A stretch of 35,952 nt of DNA from Opitutia bacterium (GTDB lineage Bacteria > Verrucomicrobiota > Verrucomicrobiia > Opitutales > Opitutaceae): NCBI GenBank assembly GCA_947474365.1, contig CANJIU010000101.1:1-35952 (forward strand). The letters run 5' to 3'. Numbering within the stretch: the stretch's first letter is position 1; every line of letters starts with the position of its first letter. Shown one piece after another: positions 35,601-35,952 of the stretch. A model generated the notes under the pieces. It saw only the letters and a program-made list of their open reading frames with translations, was not told where the DNA came from and did no database searches. The position numbers were made by a program, and so were the translations under genes.

Positions 35601-35759
35601 CGGGCCGGGACCGATGGTGAAACCCGTTATTAAAATATCGGCGCCACCGGCGGAGGTGCGCACCGAGACGTTGGCGAGGCGGGTTTCTTGGGCGGGGAGC
35701 GCTAGGCCGAGGGTGGCGAAAGCTACGCACGCATGGAGAAAAAGAGAGACGATTCGCAT
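32694..35759 (-). CDS. DUF1800 protein with two N-terminal repeats and a CHRD domain
   Basis: The product has 1021 residues, about twice the usual DUF1800 length. After a signal peptide (about 1-23) two related repeats follow at about 27-151 and 157-292, both with 'LVRAVGPTLGAFGV'-like and 'DPKLELY' blocks and ending 'ALVEVYE/D'. A CHRD domain lies at about 303-425 ('LYVARLRPDSTATSSIASGY', 'FPAGELGGNFV'). After a Pro/Ala linker the DUF1800 domain starts near 444 with 'DAARFLTQATFGPT' and runs to the end. The product is exported; its function is unknown. It is the first gene of the operon with DUF1501. The DUF1800 half is visibly more AT-rich than the N-terminal repeats. Confidence 0.94.
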   Translation of the reverse strand: MRIVSLFLHACVAFATLGLALPAQETRLANVSVRTSAGGADILITGFTIGPGPSKTVLVRAVGPTLGAFGVSGTLPDPKLELYNSASVKIAENDNFNSADAATFASVGAFPLNSGARDAALVATLPPGSYSAQVSGIGGASGVALVEVYEVSGGTTRLINLSTRAQVGTGANILIPGISIAPGAGTRRLLLRAVGPTLGVFGVPGTIADPKLELYSGSTKIAENDNWGTPVGTGAADAATLAAAFAANGAFALGAGSKDAALLLNLGAGNYTLQVSGVGDTTGAALVEVYDLTPVNQTGARPSASLYVARLRPDSTATSSIASGYATILINPDGTATVNVTFSNLSAAQTSAHLQLGASRDYVLNLPRGQVNGTTWTFAPSGAYTTNDLIEALNTGNIFVGLDSAKFPAGELGGNFVRATGSLTFSPPAAPPPLPASALKAPTQTDAARFLTQATFGPTLADINDVMARGIPAWIDAQMALPPSLHLAAIRADTDEFPNPLTTGDNTIWLRHPWNRVAAWWKTSITAPDQLRQRMAFALGQILVVSELAGANIDTESICSYNDILVKGAFGNFRQLLEDVSLNPAMGQMLSHRGNMKAGVIAGTTPDENYAREVQQLFTVGLVQLHPDGTLLLDVNGQPIPTYDQSMIVETAKVFTGWAFANVTVPANTTNVSQYRAFPPSTRDLGASEDSGWINPMKYFDAFHDKTQKRVIGVQQVPLAAAAATTIPAGQTGPQDLKMLLDVLFNHPNTGPFICRQLIQRFVTSNPSPGYVYRVAQVFANDGTGTRGNLGAVVKAIFTDYEARSLDVMDHVGYGKLKEPIIRLTTMFRALKAAAPNGRYLDSHWWGGPLTNRNPRSPNIWGHASPSMANAGDDLGQNPNGAPTVFNFFSPDFSPPGPLAAAGLVAPELEIVNATNAVNCPNKLLFYLFRDLSSTPDFPPPPSGLSPYLVMDYSALLPLVQSPPALIDQLGLLFCGNRLSAAARNQILATQQALAANTSALDRLKSALYIVLLSPDSAMQK

Positions 35760-35787
35760 GACGAAAGTCGTGGGGTCGACCGTGCGA

Positions 35788-35816
35788 ATAAAATATTATG
35801 CCCGGGGCACATTCAA
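35788..35816 (-). promoter_or_regulatory. Possible sigma-70 promoter for the DUF1800/DUF1501 operon
   Basis: Read on the minus strand, TTGAAT (35811-35816) and TTTTAT (35788-35793) are separated by 17 bases and lie about 30 bases before the DUF1800 start. Each box matches the consensus at four of six positions. The stretch is clearly AT-rich for this genome, but the call is weak. Confidence 0.3.
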
Positions 35817-35819
35817 GGA

Positions 35820-35952
35820 TCAATTCGAAGAACGACTTGATATAAGGAGTTCACTAAAACATTGAGCAGGGGACTTCCAACCGAGGATTTTGCGGGGACG
35901 CTCGTTGAGCATTTCCTGATAGGCGCTGAGTTGCTGGTAAGAAACCAGCGAC
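35820..35952 (-). CDS. IS30-type transposase, C-terminal fragment (runs off the window)
   Basis: The last 43 codons and the TGA (35820-35822) of a minus-strand gene are present; its start lies beyond the right edge. The visible residues include 'QLSAYQEMLNERPRKILGWK' followed by 'SPAQ'. The NERPRK-x-LGW-x-SPA pattern is the usual C-terminus of IS30-family and related DDE integrase-core transposases ('N-RPRK-LG--TP'). Whether the gene is intact cannot be judged. It points toward the DUF1800 gene and lies about 60 bases upstream of it, so the insertion may have altered that operon's promoter. Confidence 0.65.
   Translation of the reverse strand, partial: SLVSYQQLSAYQEMLNERPRKILGWKSPAQCFSELLISSRSSN

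Overview
The window looks like a chromosomal stretch of a high-GC, PVC-group bacterium, most likely Verrucomicrobiota of the Opitutaceae type. The basis is gene-family content: a DUF1592-type 'planctomycete cytochrome' with a DUF1552 partner, a DUF1800/DUF1501 pair, two formylglycine sulfatases, a secreted heparinase II/III-like protein, TIR-TolB-TPR proteins, and intergenic gaps rich in palindromic repeats. The genus is an inference; no rRNA or tRNA gene was seen.

Layout. 293-4209 (minus): DUF1552 then DUF1592/c-type cytochrome, translationally coupled. 4992-6695 (plus): ilvD, followed by a hairpin and five tandem 11-mers. 7198-9694 (minus): an exported parallel beta-helix protein with a C-terminal PDZ domain, broken by a one-base frameshift. 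9806-11905 (minus) and 15165-17108 (plus): two paralogous TIR-TolB-like-TPR proteins pointing away from each other. Between them lie a small lipoprotein, a VOC/SRPBCC pair, an HD-domain protein and an Old Yellow Enzyme. 17244-19331 (plus): a small unknown gene and a methyl-accepting chemotaxis protein behind a sigma-28-like promoter. 19356-22888: a divergent pair, an exported hydroxypyruvate-isomerase-like TIM barrel and an exported heparinase II/III-like protein. 22926-28758 (minus): a TPMT-type methyltransferase, an exported nitrilase-superfamily protein bracketed by two inverted copies of a 71-bp palindromic element, and two overlapping sulfatase genes. 28759-29743: a gene-free gap full of inverted repeats. 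29744-31282: an intact IS1380-family element with a 5-bp target duplication. 31289-35759 (minus): DUF1800 then DUF1501. 35820-35952: the 3' end of an IS30-type transposase running off the window.

How the parts may work together. The heparinase-like protein, beta-helix protein, isomerase and two sulfatases are all predicted to be exported and fit breakdown of a sulfated acidic glycan, but they sit in several transcription units rather than a classical SusCD locus. The DUF1552/DUF1592 and DUF1800/DUF1501 pairs are separate exported modules of poorly known function. The most unusual items are the paired TIR-TolB-TPR proteins, one with and one without a membrane segment, and the number of different palindromic repeat families in the gaps.
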